From Streptomyces violaceoruber (GTDB taxonomy: Bacteria; Actinomycetota; Actinomycetes; Streptomycetales; Streptomycetaceae), in contig JODI01000041.1 of NCBI GenBank assembly GCA_000720805.1, positions 1-64,000 on the forward strand: DNA of 64,000 nucleotides. The letters are read 5' to 3'. Position numbers and translations under genes: made by a program. The notes beneath the pieces were generated by a model. That model saw nothing but the letters and a program-made list of their open reading frames with translations. It did no database searches and was not told the DNA's origin. Positions 24,571-32,432 of the stretch are shown piece by piece; position 1 is the stretch's first letter; every line of letters begins with the position of its first letter.

Positions 24571-25110
24571 ATGAACACCGGCACGACCGCGGCGACCGCG
24601 GCACTCACCGCCGCCCTGCTGCTCACCGCCTGCGGCGGCCCGCCCGACACCGCCGCGACGAGCGCGTCCCGGTCTCCCGGTCCGGCGGGCGAATTCAAGA
24701 TCGGCGAGGAAGCCCACAACGGCGGCACGGTCGTCAAGATCAACAAAGTGCATGAGGTCGACGGGATCCTCATGGACTCAGGCACCAAGAGCGCCGGCGC
24801 CGAAGCGAAGTACGTGGCCCTGGAGGCCGTCGTCCTCAACGGAACGAAGTCCGGTATGGACCTCACGTGCTCGGCGCCCGTCGTCAGCAGCCTGATCGAC
24901 GACCAGGGCCACCGCTACGGCGTCATCGACGGCCTGGACAAGATCCCGGGTAACCCGGAGTGCGACGAGCGGCTTCAGCCCGGCTCCAAGGATCAGATGG
25001 TGTTCGCCTACCGGGTGCCGAAGAGCGCGAGAATCACGGCTTGGGAGTTTTCCGAGTCCGACCGGGAGCCGTCCACCGTCGACCTCGGCGGAACTCCCGG
25101 CGCGAGCTGA
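24571..25110 (+). CDS. Lipoprotein, DUF4352-like
   Basis: 179 residues from ATG 24571, with GGGGGAA directly upstream. The N-terminus MNTGTTAATAALTAALLLTAC is a type II signal peptide with lipobox LTAC (Cys 21). After an Ala/Ser/Pro linker, the domain from about residue 46 (FKIGEEAHNGGTVVKINKVH, KYVALEAVVLNGTKSGMDLT) has the Ig-like strand order of DUF4352 (telokin-like) proteins, which are often surface-exposed and co-localise with transport or signalling genes. It ends with PKSARITAWEFSESD. It is divergent from the GH5 gene; the 108-base intergenic region holds the inverted repeat. Confidence 0.75.
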   Translation: MNTGTTAATAALTAALLLTACGGPPDTAATSASRSPGPAGEFKIGEEAHNGGTVVKINKVHEVDGILMDSGTKSAGAEAKYVALEAVVLNGTKSGMDLTCSAPVVSSLIDDQGHRYGVIDGLDKIPGNPECDERLQPGSKDQMVFAYRVPKSARITAWEFSESDREPSTVDLGGTPGAS

Positions 25111-25404
25111 CCGATCAACTCCGGCGTAGCCCACAGCCTGCCTGCAGGAGAGCACGAGCTCCCGCGCCAGAAGGACCTCAGCCGCGCCAAGACGCGCACG
25201 CGCCCCTGTGACGCAAGGCGGCGCGTCGACGAACCGCCGTACACAGCGGATGTGTTGCTGTGTCACGGCTGCGCCACGGCGGTGTCCTGAAGGGAAGACA
25301 GGCGTGACCTGCGGACTCCGGGTGCCCTCATAGTGATCACAGAGCGGGAGACGGCGGAAGCGCCGCCGGCTCCTTGCTACTCCACACCTCGAAGGGAAGC
25401 TCCC

Positions 25405-26250
25405 GTGAAGAACCGCCACCTGCGCAAGGCCGTCCTCACCGCCGCCGCGGTCACCGCCGCACTGCTGATGACGGCTTGCCAGAACGGCACCGCCGACAGC
25501 TCGTCCGGCAAGAGCCAGGCGGACAAGGCAAGCCCGGTGGCGGTCGCGGAGAAGGCGTCGGACAACAAGGACTCCAAGGGCTCCAAGGGCTCCAAGGGCT
25601 CCGAGAACCTCAAGGACTCCAAGGGCGTCAGCGGTTCGTTCAAGAACGGCAAGGTCACCTACCTCGCCCCGGGCAAGTACATCGTGTCCGTACCGGGCAA
25701 GGCGGACCAGCAGTTCTGGGTCGCCGACGACACCGAGGTGTACGGCGCGGGCAGGATATGCGGCGAGGCGGGGTCCAAGGTGGACGCGCCGTGCACGGTG
25801 GACCAGCTGGAGTCGGCCCTCAAGAAGGGTGCCGTGAACGCCGACGTGGAGATGAAGAACGGCGTCGCGACCCTGGTGACCGAGCGACGCGCCGCCCCGC
25901 AGGACTCCGCGTCCGGCTCCGGCAGTGGTTCCGACTCCCGCGAGACCGTCGTCGAGGGCATCGACGAGGGCAAGGGCGTCAACGGAACCTGGTTCGGCAA
26001 CGTCTCCTACCTGGCGCCGGGCAAGTACACCGTCTCCGACATGAAGGGCACCGAGCAGCAGTTCCTCGTCGCCGATGACACCAAGATCATGGGTTACGAC
26101 GACATCTGCGACGCCGTGAACACCGGGCCGGGTGGCGAGGGCGGCCGTGAGTGCACCGAGGCGGAACTGGAGACGGCCGCCAAGAAGGGCTTCTCCGCCG
26201 AGGTGGAGATCAGCAACGGCATCGCGACCACCATCACCGACGACCACTGA
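25405..26250 (+). CDS. Lipoprotein with two homologous domains
   Basis: 281 residues from GTG 25405, preceded by GAAGGGAA. The lipobox is LLMTAC (Cys 25). A flexible linker contains SKGSKGSKGS, from a short DNA repeat. Two copies of one domain follow: GKVTYLAPGKYIVS...QQFWVADDTEVYGAGRIC (about 78-160) and GNVSYLAPGKYTVS...QQFLVADDTKIMGYDDIC (about 197-281), each ending in an AV(E)-rich strand pair (VEMKNGVATLVT / VEISNGIATTIT). Each copy has two cysteines. The family is not recognised. The stop codon lies inside the third attachment copy, so the element boundary and the gene end coincide. Confidence 0.75.
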   Translation: MKNRHLRKAVLTAAAVTAALLMTACQNGTADSSSGKSQADKASPVAVAEKASDNKDSKGSKGSKGSENLKDSKGVSGSFKNGKVTYLAPGKYIVSVPGKADQQFWVADDTEVYGAGRICGEAGSKVDAPCTVDQLESALKKGAVNADVEMKNGVATLVTERRAAPQDSASGSGSGSDSRETVVEGIDEGKGVNGTWFGNVSYLAPGKYTVSDMKGTEQQFLVADDTKIMGYDDICDAVNTGPGGEGGRECTEAELETAAKKGFSAEVEISNGIATTITDDH

Positions 26251-26281
26251 GAGCGCGAGTTCGACTGTCGTCACCCGCTCC
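26247..26281. repeat. Third copy of tRNA-Gly 3' end (attR-like)
   Basis: CTGAGAGCGCGAGTTCGA... matches 33 of 35 bases of 11097-11131, and the similarity continues to 26321 through the terminator. It is the best candidate for the displaced original tRNA end, marking the right border of the island. Confidence 0.85.
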
Positions 26282-26286
26282 GTGTG

Positions 26287-26314
26287 AACCCCCCGGGTCA
26301 TCGACCCGGGGGTT
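26287..26314 (+). terminator. Terminator following the third attachment copy
   Basis: AACCCCCCGGGTC pairs with GACCCGGGGGTT (one bulge) and is followed by CGTTGTC. It is homologous to the tRNA-Gly terminator at 11138-11164. Confidence 0.85.
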
Positions 26315-26415
26315 CGTTGTCATTCGGCACCGGCCTCGCCGCGATCACCTGCGACGACGGGGCATCCGGCACACGATCCCGGAGAAGACCGACAGCCGGT
26401 CCTCCCGCCCGGACA

Positions 26416-28653
26416 CTAGGCGATGTTGTTGAACTTGGTGCCCTCGCCCGCGTAGAGGTTGGTCGTCAGCCGGCTGAACGGGGCCGTCGTCGAGCCGGTC
26501 GAGCGGTAGACGTACGTGCCGTTCGGGCCGTAGGCGATCAGATCGGGGCGGCCGTCGGCGGTGACGTCGCCCGCGCCGACGAGGTGGGAGAAGGCTTTCC
26601 AGCCGGAGCCGATCCTGACGCGGGCGGTGAACTTGCCCGTGCCGTTGCCCTGGTACAGCCACAGGACGCCCGAGGCGTCGCGGGCGACGAGGTCGCCGGC
26701 GGCGGTGCCCGCGATGTTGCCGACGGCGGTGATCTGGTTGTAGATCTGCCAGCCGGTGGCGACCTTGACGCGGGTGGCGAAGGGGGCGGACGAGCGGCCG
26801 GTGCCCTTGTGGAGCCACAGGACTCCGGAGGCGTCGGTGGCGAGGAGGTCGGACCGGCCGTCTCCGGTGAGGTCGCTGCCACCGGTGATCTTCTTGTAGA
26901 TCTGCCAGCCGGTGCCGACCTTGACGCGGGTCGCGAAGGTGCCGTCGCCCTTGCCCTGGTACAGCCACAGGACGCCCGAGGTGTCGCGGGCGACGAGGTC
27001 GCCCGTCGAGGTGCCGGCGAGGTTCCCCGCGGCCTCGATCTGGTTGTAGACCTGCCAACCGGTACCCATCTTCGTCCGCTTGGCCGTGGTCACCTGGCTG
27101 CCCGACGGCCAGTCGAAGAGGTCGTTCCGCCACAGCGCGCCCGAGGCGTCCCGCGCGAGGACGTCCGTCGAGCCGTTGTCGGTGAAGTCGTGCGGGTTGG
27201 CCAGGCGCGAGATCTGCAAGCTCCCCCGGGCGGTCGCCGGGGCGCCGACGCCGTCGGTCGGAGTGGCGGTGATCTGCCACGTGTAGGCGCCGTTCGGGGC
27301 GCTGATGCCCTCCAGGACGCCGTTCCAGCCGAAGGCGAAACGGCTGTCGGAGACCGGCTGGGACAGGCGTGCGGTGAGCTTCTTGCCGGTGGCCGTGTGC
27401 GTGAGCGTGAGGTCCACGGTGGCGTTCGCGCGGGACAGGGTCCATTCCATCGGGACCGTGGTGCCCGGCTTCTCCAGGCTCACCGCGGTGGGGACCTTCG
27501 ACCCGGTCACCTCGACGGCCTTGAGCCGGCCGGTGTCCGCCACGAGCGTGGCGCTCGGGAGGCCGTCGTTCCCCTCCCAGATCCGGAACAGCCCGTCGGT
27601 GTCGGCCGTGGCGCCGCGCACGAGCAGGCCGCCGTCCGGCGCGTGGGCCACGCTGGAGAAGTGCTCCAGGAGTTTGTACGGCGCGGCGGCGGAGTCGGTG
27701 ACGCTGCGGGCGTACAGCGGGCTCAGTGCCCCGTCGGCCACCGCCTTGCCCGGGACCCCGTAGAGCAGCGTGTCCCTGGTGATACCGGCGATGACGGCGC
27801 CGCTCATGGAGGCGTCCATGGCGAACCTCTTGTGGACGTACGTCCCGTCCACGACGAGTTCGGTGACCCCGCCCCGGTACTCGACCGACGCCTCGTAGTC
27901 GGCGGTGTAGGCGCCCGTCGAGGCCTGGGTCCACGGGGCGGTGTTCTCCCTGCTGCCCGACTCGATCACCGCGTCGCTGTTGACTGTCGTGCGTGTCTTC
28001 CAGTACTCGGTCCGGCTCGTCGAGCCCGAGGAGACCCGGTTGCTGCTCAGGACGAGCAGGACGTCGCTCGTCGAGGCGACGACCTTGAAGTCCGTGCTGT
28101 AGGAGTTGGACGAGCGCTTCGTCTTCTTGGCGACCCCGTCGGCCTGGGAGAGCTGCCACAGCTCGTGGTAGCTCCCGCTGCCTGCCGGAACCTTCACGAA
28201 GAGGTTGTCGCCGACCACGCCGACAAGCTGCGCGCCGGGCTTGAACTCGGACGCGAGGTCGTAGGAAGCGGACCAGGTGGCGCCTTCCCTCATGTCCCGC
28301 AGGAAGACCATGCTGCCGCCATCGCTGGTCACGACGATGTCGGAGGCGCTGTCGTGGCCCAGGGTGCCGGTGCTGATCGGCAGCACCGAGCCGTCGGCGT
28401 ACTTGTGCCACTCCAGAACCTTGTTGCCGGAGCCGTCCGTCCGGGACGTGAGGTATCCGGTGTCGCCGGTGCTGACGATGTCGGCGTCGAGGGGCAGGTT
28501 CGCCTCGCCGGTGGTGGCGGTGGTGGCCCCGGTCATGGCGGCGGGAGCGGCCACGGCTCCCGGCGAGGCCAGGACGCCGGCACCGACCGTCACGGCGAGA
28601 ACGGCGGCGACGGAGGCGCCGAGACGGCGTCGGGTGGTGCGTGTGGAAGCCAA
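26416..28653 (-). CDS. Secreted VCBS/FG-GAP repeat protein
   Basis: 745 residues. The signal peptide MASTRTTRRRLGASVAAVLA...APAAM is preceded by an upstream purine-rich site. Residues ~45-480 form an unassigned beta-rich region, with an Ig-like part near 400-480 (NGAYTWQITATPTDGVG). Residues ~485-740 contain four or five FG-GAP/VCBS repeats, each with a variant of GDLVARDASGVLWLYQG and VKVGTGWQIYNQITA. Asp-rich loops such as DLTGDGRSDLL should bind calcium as in integrin-type beta-propellers. Such proteins are frequent in Streptomyces secretomes, presumably for surface or polysaccharide binding. It is divergently transcribed from the rhamnosidase gene and shares its regulatory region. Confidence 0.85.
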   Translation of the reverse strand: MASTRTTRRRLGASVAAVLAVTVGAGVLASPGAVAAPAAMTGATTATTGEANLPLDADIVSTGDTGYLTSRTDGSGNKVLEWHKYADGSVLPISTGTLGHDSASDIVVTSDGGSMVFLRDMREGATWSASYDLASEFKPGAQLVGVVGDNLFVKVPAGSGSYHELWQLSQADGVAKKTKRSSNSYSTDFKVVASTSDVLLVLSSNRVSSGSTSRTEYWKTRTTVNSDAVIESGSRENTAPWTQASTGAYTADYEASVEYRGGVTELVVDGTYVHKRFAMDASMSGAVIAGITRDTLLYGVPGKAVADGALSPLYARSVTDSAAAPYKLLEHFSSVAHAPDGGLLVRGATADTDGLFRIWEGNDGLPSATLVADTGRLKAVEVTGSKVPTAVSLEKPGTTVPMEWTLSRANATVDLTLTHTATGKKLTARLSQPVSDSRFAFGWNGVLEGISAPNGAYTWQITATPTDGVGAPATARGSLQISRLANPHDFTDNGSTDVLARDASGALWRNDLFDWPSGSQVTTAKRTKMGTGWQVYNQIEAAGNLAGTSTGDLVARDTSGVLWLYQGKGDGTFATRVKVGTGWQIYKKITGGSDLTGDGRSDLLATDASGVLWLHKGTGRSSAPFATRVKVATGWQIYNQITAVGNIAGTAAGDLVARDASGVLWLYQGNGTGKFTARVRIGSGWKAFSHLVGAGDVTADGRPDLIAYGPNGTYVYRSTGSTTAPFSRLTTNLYAGEGTKFNNIA

Positions 28654-28822
28654 GGAAGTCCTTCCCTATGAGCGGAGCTGAACGCACATCCGTGCGTACC
28701 GCTCGATCGGACCCGCGAAGAGGGAAGGTGGTTGTACGAGTTGCTCTTGTTTCTCCGAGACAGGTCCCAGGACACCGTGGGACGGGCTGCCCGCCGTCGA
28801 GTGCGTCTTGTGGCGAGGTTCC

Positions 28823-28838
28823 ATTGAAACCGTTCAAT
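28823..28838. promoter_or_regulatory. LacI-type operator-like palindrome
   Basis: ATTGAAACCGTTCAAT has perfect 6-base arms and a near-symmetric centre, close to TTGAAACGTTTCAA-type boxes of LacI-family regulators. It lies between the divergent VCBS and rhamnosidase genes. Confidence 0.5.
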
Positions 28839-28966
28839 CGCCTCGGCCCCCCTGCGCCCCCCGGCCCGGCCGGGGGCGATCGCGGAACGAGCACGCCACG
28901 AAATGGACTGCACGACGATTGACCACCGCCTCGCTCGGCTCTTACGTTACCCACGCCTCTCAGTTC

Positions 28967-28978
28967 TGAATCGATTCA
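28967..28978. promoter_or_regulatory. Palindromic operator TGAATCGATTCA
   Basis: A perfect 12-base palindrome ending 27 bases before the rhamnosidase GTG. It also resembles LacI-family half-sites (TGAA/TTCA). Position suggests repression by blocking transcription. Confidence 0.5.
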
Positions 28979-29005
28979 TCCATTGTGCGTGAGTGAGGAG
29001 TCGTA

Positions 29006-32000
29006 GTGATCAGCAGGAGGAACATCCTCGCGGGCGCGACCGCCACGGTCGTGGCGGCAACCGCCGGCTCCGTACCGGCGGCAGCCGCGCCGGCGTCAAG
29101 ACAGGTACCGGCGCGGACGCGGGGCAGCGGGCTGCGTGTCGCGGCGCCGACGGTGGAGTACGTCCAGCACCCCCTGGGCCTCGACGCGCAACGCCCCCGG
29201 CTGTCCTGGCCGTTGGTCTCCGAGCAGGTGAGCGTACGTCAGAGCGCCTACCAGGTCCGGGTGGCGACGAGCCCCTCGGGTCTCACCCGCCCGGACGTCT
29301 GGGACAGCGGGAAGGTCATGTCCGGCGAGTCCGTCCTCGTGCCGTACGGGGGCCCCGCGCTCAAACCCCGGACGCGCTACCACTGGTCCGTGCGCGTGTG
29401 GGACGGCGACGGGCACGTCTCCGGTTGGAGCGCGCCCTCATGGTGGGAGACCGGGCTCATGGAGGCCGGGCGGTGGACCGCCGACTGGATCTCGGCACCC
29501 GCCGGCCTCACGGACGCTCCGTCCTTCGAGGGCGGTTCCTGGATCTGGTTCCCCGAGGGTGATCCGACGAGCAGCGTTCCGGCGGCCACGCGCTGGTTCC
29601 GCGCCACCGCCGAACTGCCCGACGGGATCACCTCGGCGACGCTCGCCCTCACCGCGGACAACGTGTACGCCGTCTCCGTGAACGGCGTCGAGGTGGCCCG
29701 CACCGATCTCGAGACGGACAACGACGGCTGGCGCCGCCCGGCCGTGATCGACGTACTGGACCGAGTACGGGGCGGTGACAACGTTATCGCCGTCTCCGCC
29801 ACCAACGCGACCGAGGGCCCGGCGGGGCTCATCGCCGTCCTCGTGGTCCATACCGCCTCCGGTGAGCGCAAGGTGGTCACCGACGCCTCCTGGAAGGCCA
29901 CGGACGAGGAACCCCCCGCCGACTGGCGCGAGTTCGGCTTCGACGACGGGGACTGGCCGGCGGCCAGGGTGGCGGCCGCCTGGGGCGGTGGCCCGTGGGG
30001 AAGGGTCGTCCCGGTGTCGTACGCCGTCACCCAGGTCCGGCACGAATTCCGGCTCCCGCGCAGGAAGGTGTCACGCGCACGCCTGTACGCCACGGCGCTC
30101 GGCCTGTACGAGGCCCACCTCAACGGCAGCCGCGTGGGCCGCGACCACCTCGCTCCCGGCTGGACCGACTACCGTACGCGCGTCCAGTACCAGACGTACG
30201 ACGTCACGACGCTCCTGCGGCCCGGCGCCAACGCCATCGGGGCGTACCTGGCACCCGGCTGGTACGCGGGCAACGTCGGCATGTTCGGGCCCGGACAGTA
30301 CGGTCAACACCCGGCGTTACTCGCCCAGTTGGAGGTGGAGTACGCGGACGGGACGAGCGAGCGCATCACGTCGGGAACCGACTGGCGGGCCGCCGCCGGG
30401 CCGATCGTCGCCGCCGACCTCCTGAACGGCGAGACGTACGACGCGCGCAAGGAGACCCCCGGCTGGACCTCACCCGGCTTCGACGACGGGAGCTGGCTCG
30501 GCGTACGCGGTGCCGGCGACGTCGGTCCCGACCTGATCGTCGCGCAGGTGGACGGCCCGGTGCGCGTGGAGCGGGAACTGACCCCGAAGAAGGTGACCCA
30601 ACCCAAGCCCGGTGTCCACGTGTTCGACCTCGGTCAGAACATGGTCGGCTCGGTACGGCTGCGGGTGTCGGGCGACGCCGGAACGACCGTCCGGCTCAGG
30701 CACGCCGAGGTGCTCAACCCCGACGGCACGGTCTACACCGCGAACCTGCGCAGCGCGGCGGCGACCGACACGTACACCCTCAAGGGCCAGGGGGAGGAGG
30801 TCTACGAGCCGCGCTTCACCGTCCACGGGTTCCGCTACGTCGAGGTGACCGGTTTCCCCGGCACCCCCACGGCGAAGGCCGTCACCGGGCGCGTCATGCA
30901 TACGTCCGCCCCCTTCACCCTCGACTTCGAGACCGACGTGCCGATGCTCAACCAGCTGCACCACAACATCACGTGGGGGCAGCGCGGCAACTTCCTCAGT
31001 GTGCCGACCGATACTCCCGCGCGCGACGAGCGCCTGGGATGGACGGGAGACATCAACGTCTTCGCCCCCACCGCCGCCTACACGATGGAGTCGGCCCGCT
31101 TCCTGTCCAAGTGGCTCGTCGACCTCCGCGACTCGCGGACCCCGGCCGGCGCGTTCACGGACGTGGCACCGGTGGTCGGCACGCTCGGCAACGGCACCGC
31201 CGGCTGGGGTGACGCGGGCGTCACGGTCCCCTGGGCCCTCTACCGGACCTACGGTGACCGCCGGGTCCTCGAGGACGCCTGGCCGTCCGTCCAGGCGTGG
31301 CTGAGGTACCTGGAGACGAACAGCGACCGTCTGCTGCGCCCCGCCGAGGGCTACGGCGACTGGCTGAACGTCGAGGACGAGACCCCCAAGGACGTCATCG
31401 CCACCGCGTACTTCGCGCACAGCGCCGACCTCGCCGCCCGGATGGCCGAGGAGCTCGGCGAGGACGCCGCCCCGTATCGCGATCTCTTCGAACGGATACG
31501 GGCGGCGTTCCGGGACGCCTACGTCACCTCCGAGGGCAGGGTGAAGGGCGATACGCAGACGGCCTATGTCCTGGCGCTGTCGATGAACCTGCTGCCGGAC
31601 GCCTCACGCGAGGCCGCCGCCGACCGGCTCGTCGCGCTGATCGAGGCCAGGGACTGGCACCTGTCGACGGGTTTCCTCGGCACGCCCCGGCTGCTGCCCG
31701 TCCTGACCGACACCGGGCACACCGACGTCGCCTACCGCCTGTTGCAGCAGCGCTCCTTCCCCGGCTGGGGCTACCAGATCGACAGGGGCGCCACCACGAT
31801 GTGGGAACGCTGGGACTCCATCCGGCCCGACGGCGGCTTCCAGGACACGGCCATGAACTCCTTCAACCACTACGCCTACGGCTCGGTGGGGGAATGGATG
31901 TACACGAACATCGCCGGCATCTCGGCGGGCCGGCCCGGCTACCGGGAGATCGTCATCCGCCCCCGTCCGGGCGGAGCCGTCACCTCCGCCCGCGCCACGT

Positions 32001-32215
32001 TCACCTCGGTCTACGGCCCCGTCTCCACCCGGTGGCTCCAGCGGGGCGGCCGCTTCACCCTGACCTGCGCGGTGCCGCCCAACACGACCGCCGAGGTGTG
32101 GATCCCCACGTCCGCTCCGAAGGCCGTCACGCACACGCACGGGACGTTCCTGCGCCAGGAGGACGGCTACGCGGTCTACCAGGTCGGCTCCGGCACACAC
32201 CGGTTCACCGCCTGA
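29006..32215 (+). CDS. Secreted GH78 alpha-L-rhamnosidase with CBM67-like insert
   Basis: 1069 residues from GTG 29006, with GAGGAG upstream. The twin-arginine signal MISRRNILAGATATVVAATA suggests Tat export. Order: Fn3-like N-domain (45-150), a CBM67-like lectin insert (about 170-330, GGSWIWFPEGDPTSS...), the Bac_rhamnosid N-domain (335-510), the beta domain (520-630), the six-hairpin catalytic domain (640-980) and a C-terminal beta domain. General acid Glu 675 lies in PARDERLGWTGDINVF and general base Glu 934 in GATTMWERWDSI. The layout matches the S. avermitilis GH78/CBM67 enzyme. It releases L-rhamnose from plant glycans, pectin side chains or flavonoids. Codon 438 is TTA (30317-30319), so it is a bldA candidate. 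Confidence 0.95.
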   Translation: MISRRNILAGATATVVAATAGSVPAAAAPASRQVPARTRGSGLRVAAPTVEYVQHPLGLDAQRPRLSWPLVSEQVSVRQSAYQVRVATSPSGLTRPDVWDSGKVMSGESVLVPYGGPALKPRTRYHWSVRVWDGDGHVSGWSAPSWWETGLMEAGRWTADWISAPAGLTDAPSFEGGSWIWFPEGDPTSSVPAATRWFRATAELPDGITSATLALTADNVYAVSVNGVEVARTDLETDNDGWRRPAVIDVLDRVRGGDNVIAVSATNATEGPAGLIAVLVVHTASGERKVVTDASWKATDEEPPADWREFGFDDGDWPAARVAAAWGGGPWGRVVPVSYAVTQVRHEFRLPRRKVSRARLYATALGLYEAHLNGSRVGRDHLAPGWTDYRTRVQYQTYDVTTLLRPGANAIGAYLAPGWYAGNVGMFGPGQYGQHPALLAQLEVEYADGTSERITSGTDWRAAAGPIVAADLLNGETYDARKETPGWTSPGFDDGSWLGVRGAGDVGPDLIVAQVDGPVRVERELTPKKVTQPKPGVHVFDLGQNMVGSVRLRVSGDAGTTVRLRHAEVLNPDGTVYTANLRSAAATDTYTLKGQGEEVYEPRFTVHGFRYVEVTGFPGTPTAKAVTGRVMHTSAPFTLDFETDVPMLNQLHHNITWGQRGNFLSVPTDTPARDERLGWTGDINVFAPTAAYTMESARFLSKWLVDLRDSRTPAGAFTDVAPVVGTLGNGTAGWGDAGVTVPWALYRTYGDRRVLEDAWPSVQAWLRYLETNSDRLLRPAEGYGDWLNVEDETPKDVIATAYFAHSADLAARMAEELGEDAAPYRDLFERIRAAFRDAYVTSEGRVKGDTQTAYVLALSMNLLPDASREAAADRLVALIEARDWHLSTGFLGTPRLLPVLTDTGHTDVAYRLLQQRSFPGWGYQIDRGATTMWERWDSIRPDGGFQDTAMNSFNHYAYGSVGEWMYTNIAGISAGRPGYREIVIRPRPGGAVTSARATFTSVYGPVSTRWLQRGGRFTLTCAVPPNTTAEVWIPTSAPKAVTHTHGTFLRQEDGYAVYQVGSGTHRFTA

Positions 32216-32279
32216 CGATCGTCCGGATTCGCCGCCGGTCAGGGCACCAGTGGGTCCGCCCGGCGGCGGACGCCGCCAC

Positions 32280-32416
32280 ACGTTCCGGCCGGTCGCCGAT
32301 TCGGCGAACTGGTCGGTGTCGAAGCGTTCGTCGATGTGGCCGCCGAGCTCGGACCAGTGCTGTCGGGAGAGTTCGGCGGCCGCGCGGGCGTCGCCGCCGG
32401 CGCAGACGGCGCGCAC
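32280..32416 (-). pseudogene. Possible remnant of a GntR/FCD regulator C-terminus
   Basis: The minus frame reads RAVCAGGDARAAAELSRQHW and SELGGHIDERFDTDQF, resembling the last helices of FadR-type FCD domains (AI..GDA..A..L...HW). It has no start and no proper stop and is squeezed between the malic enzyme and rhamnosidase genes. Weak evidence. Confidence 0.3.
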
Positions 32417-32432
32417 CCGGCGCCTCGGCCCG

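Noticed and set aside
26284..28671. 795-codon plus-strand frame
   Set aside because: Antisense shadow of the VCBS-repeat gene, rich in Arg/Gly/Ala with no domains.
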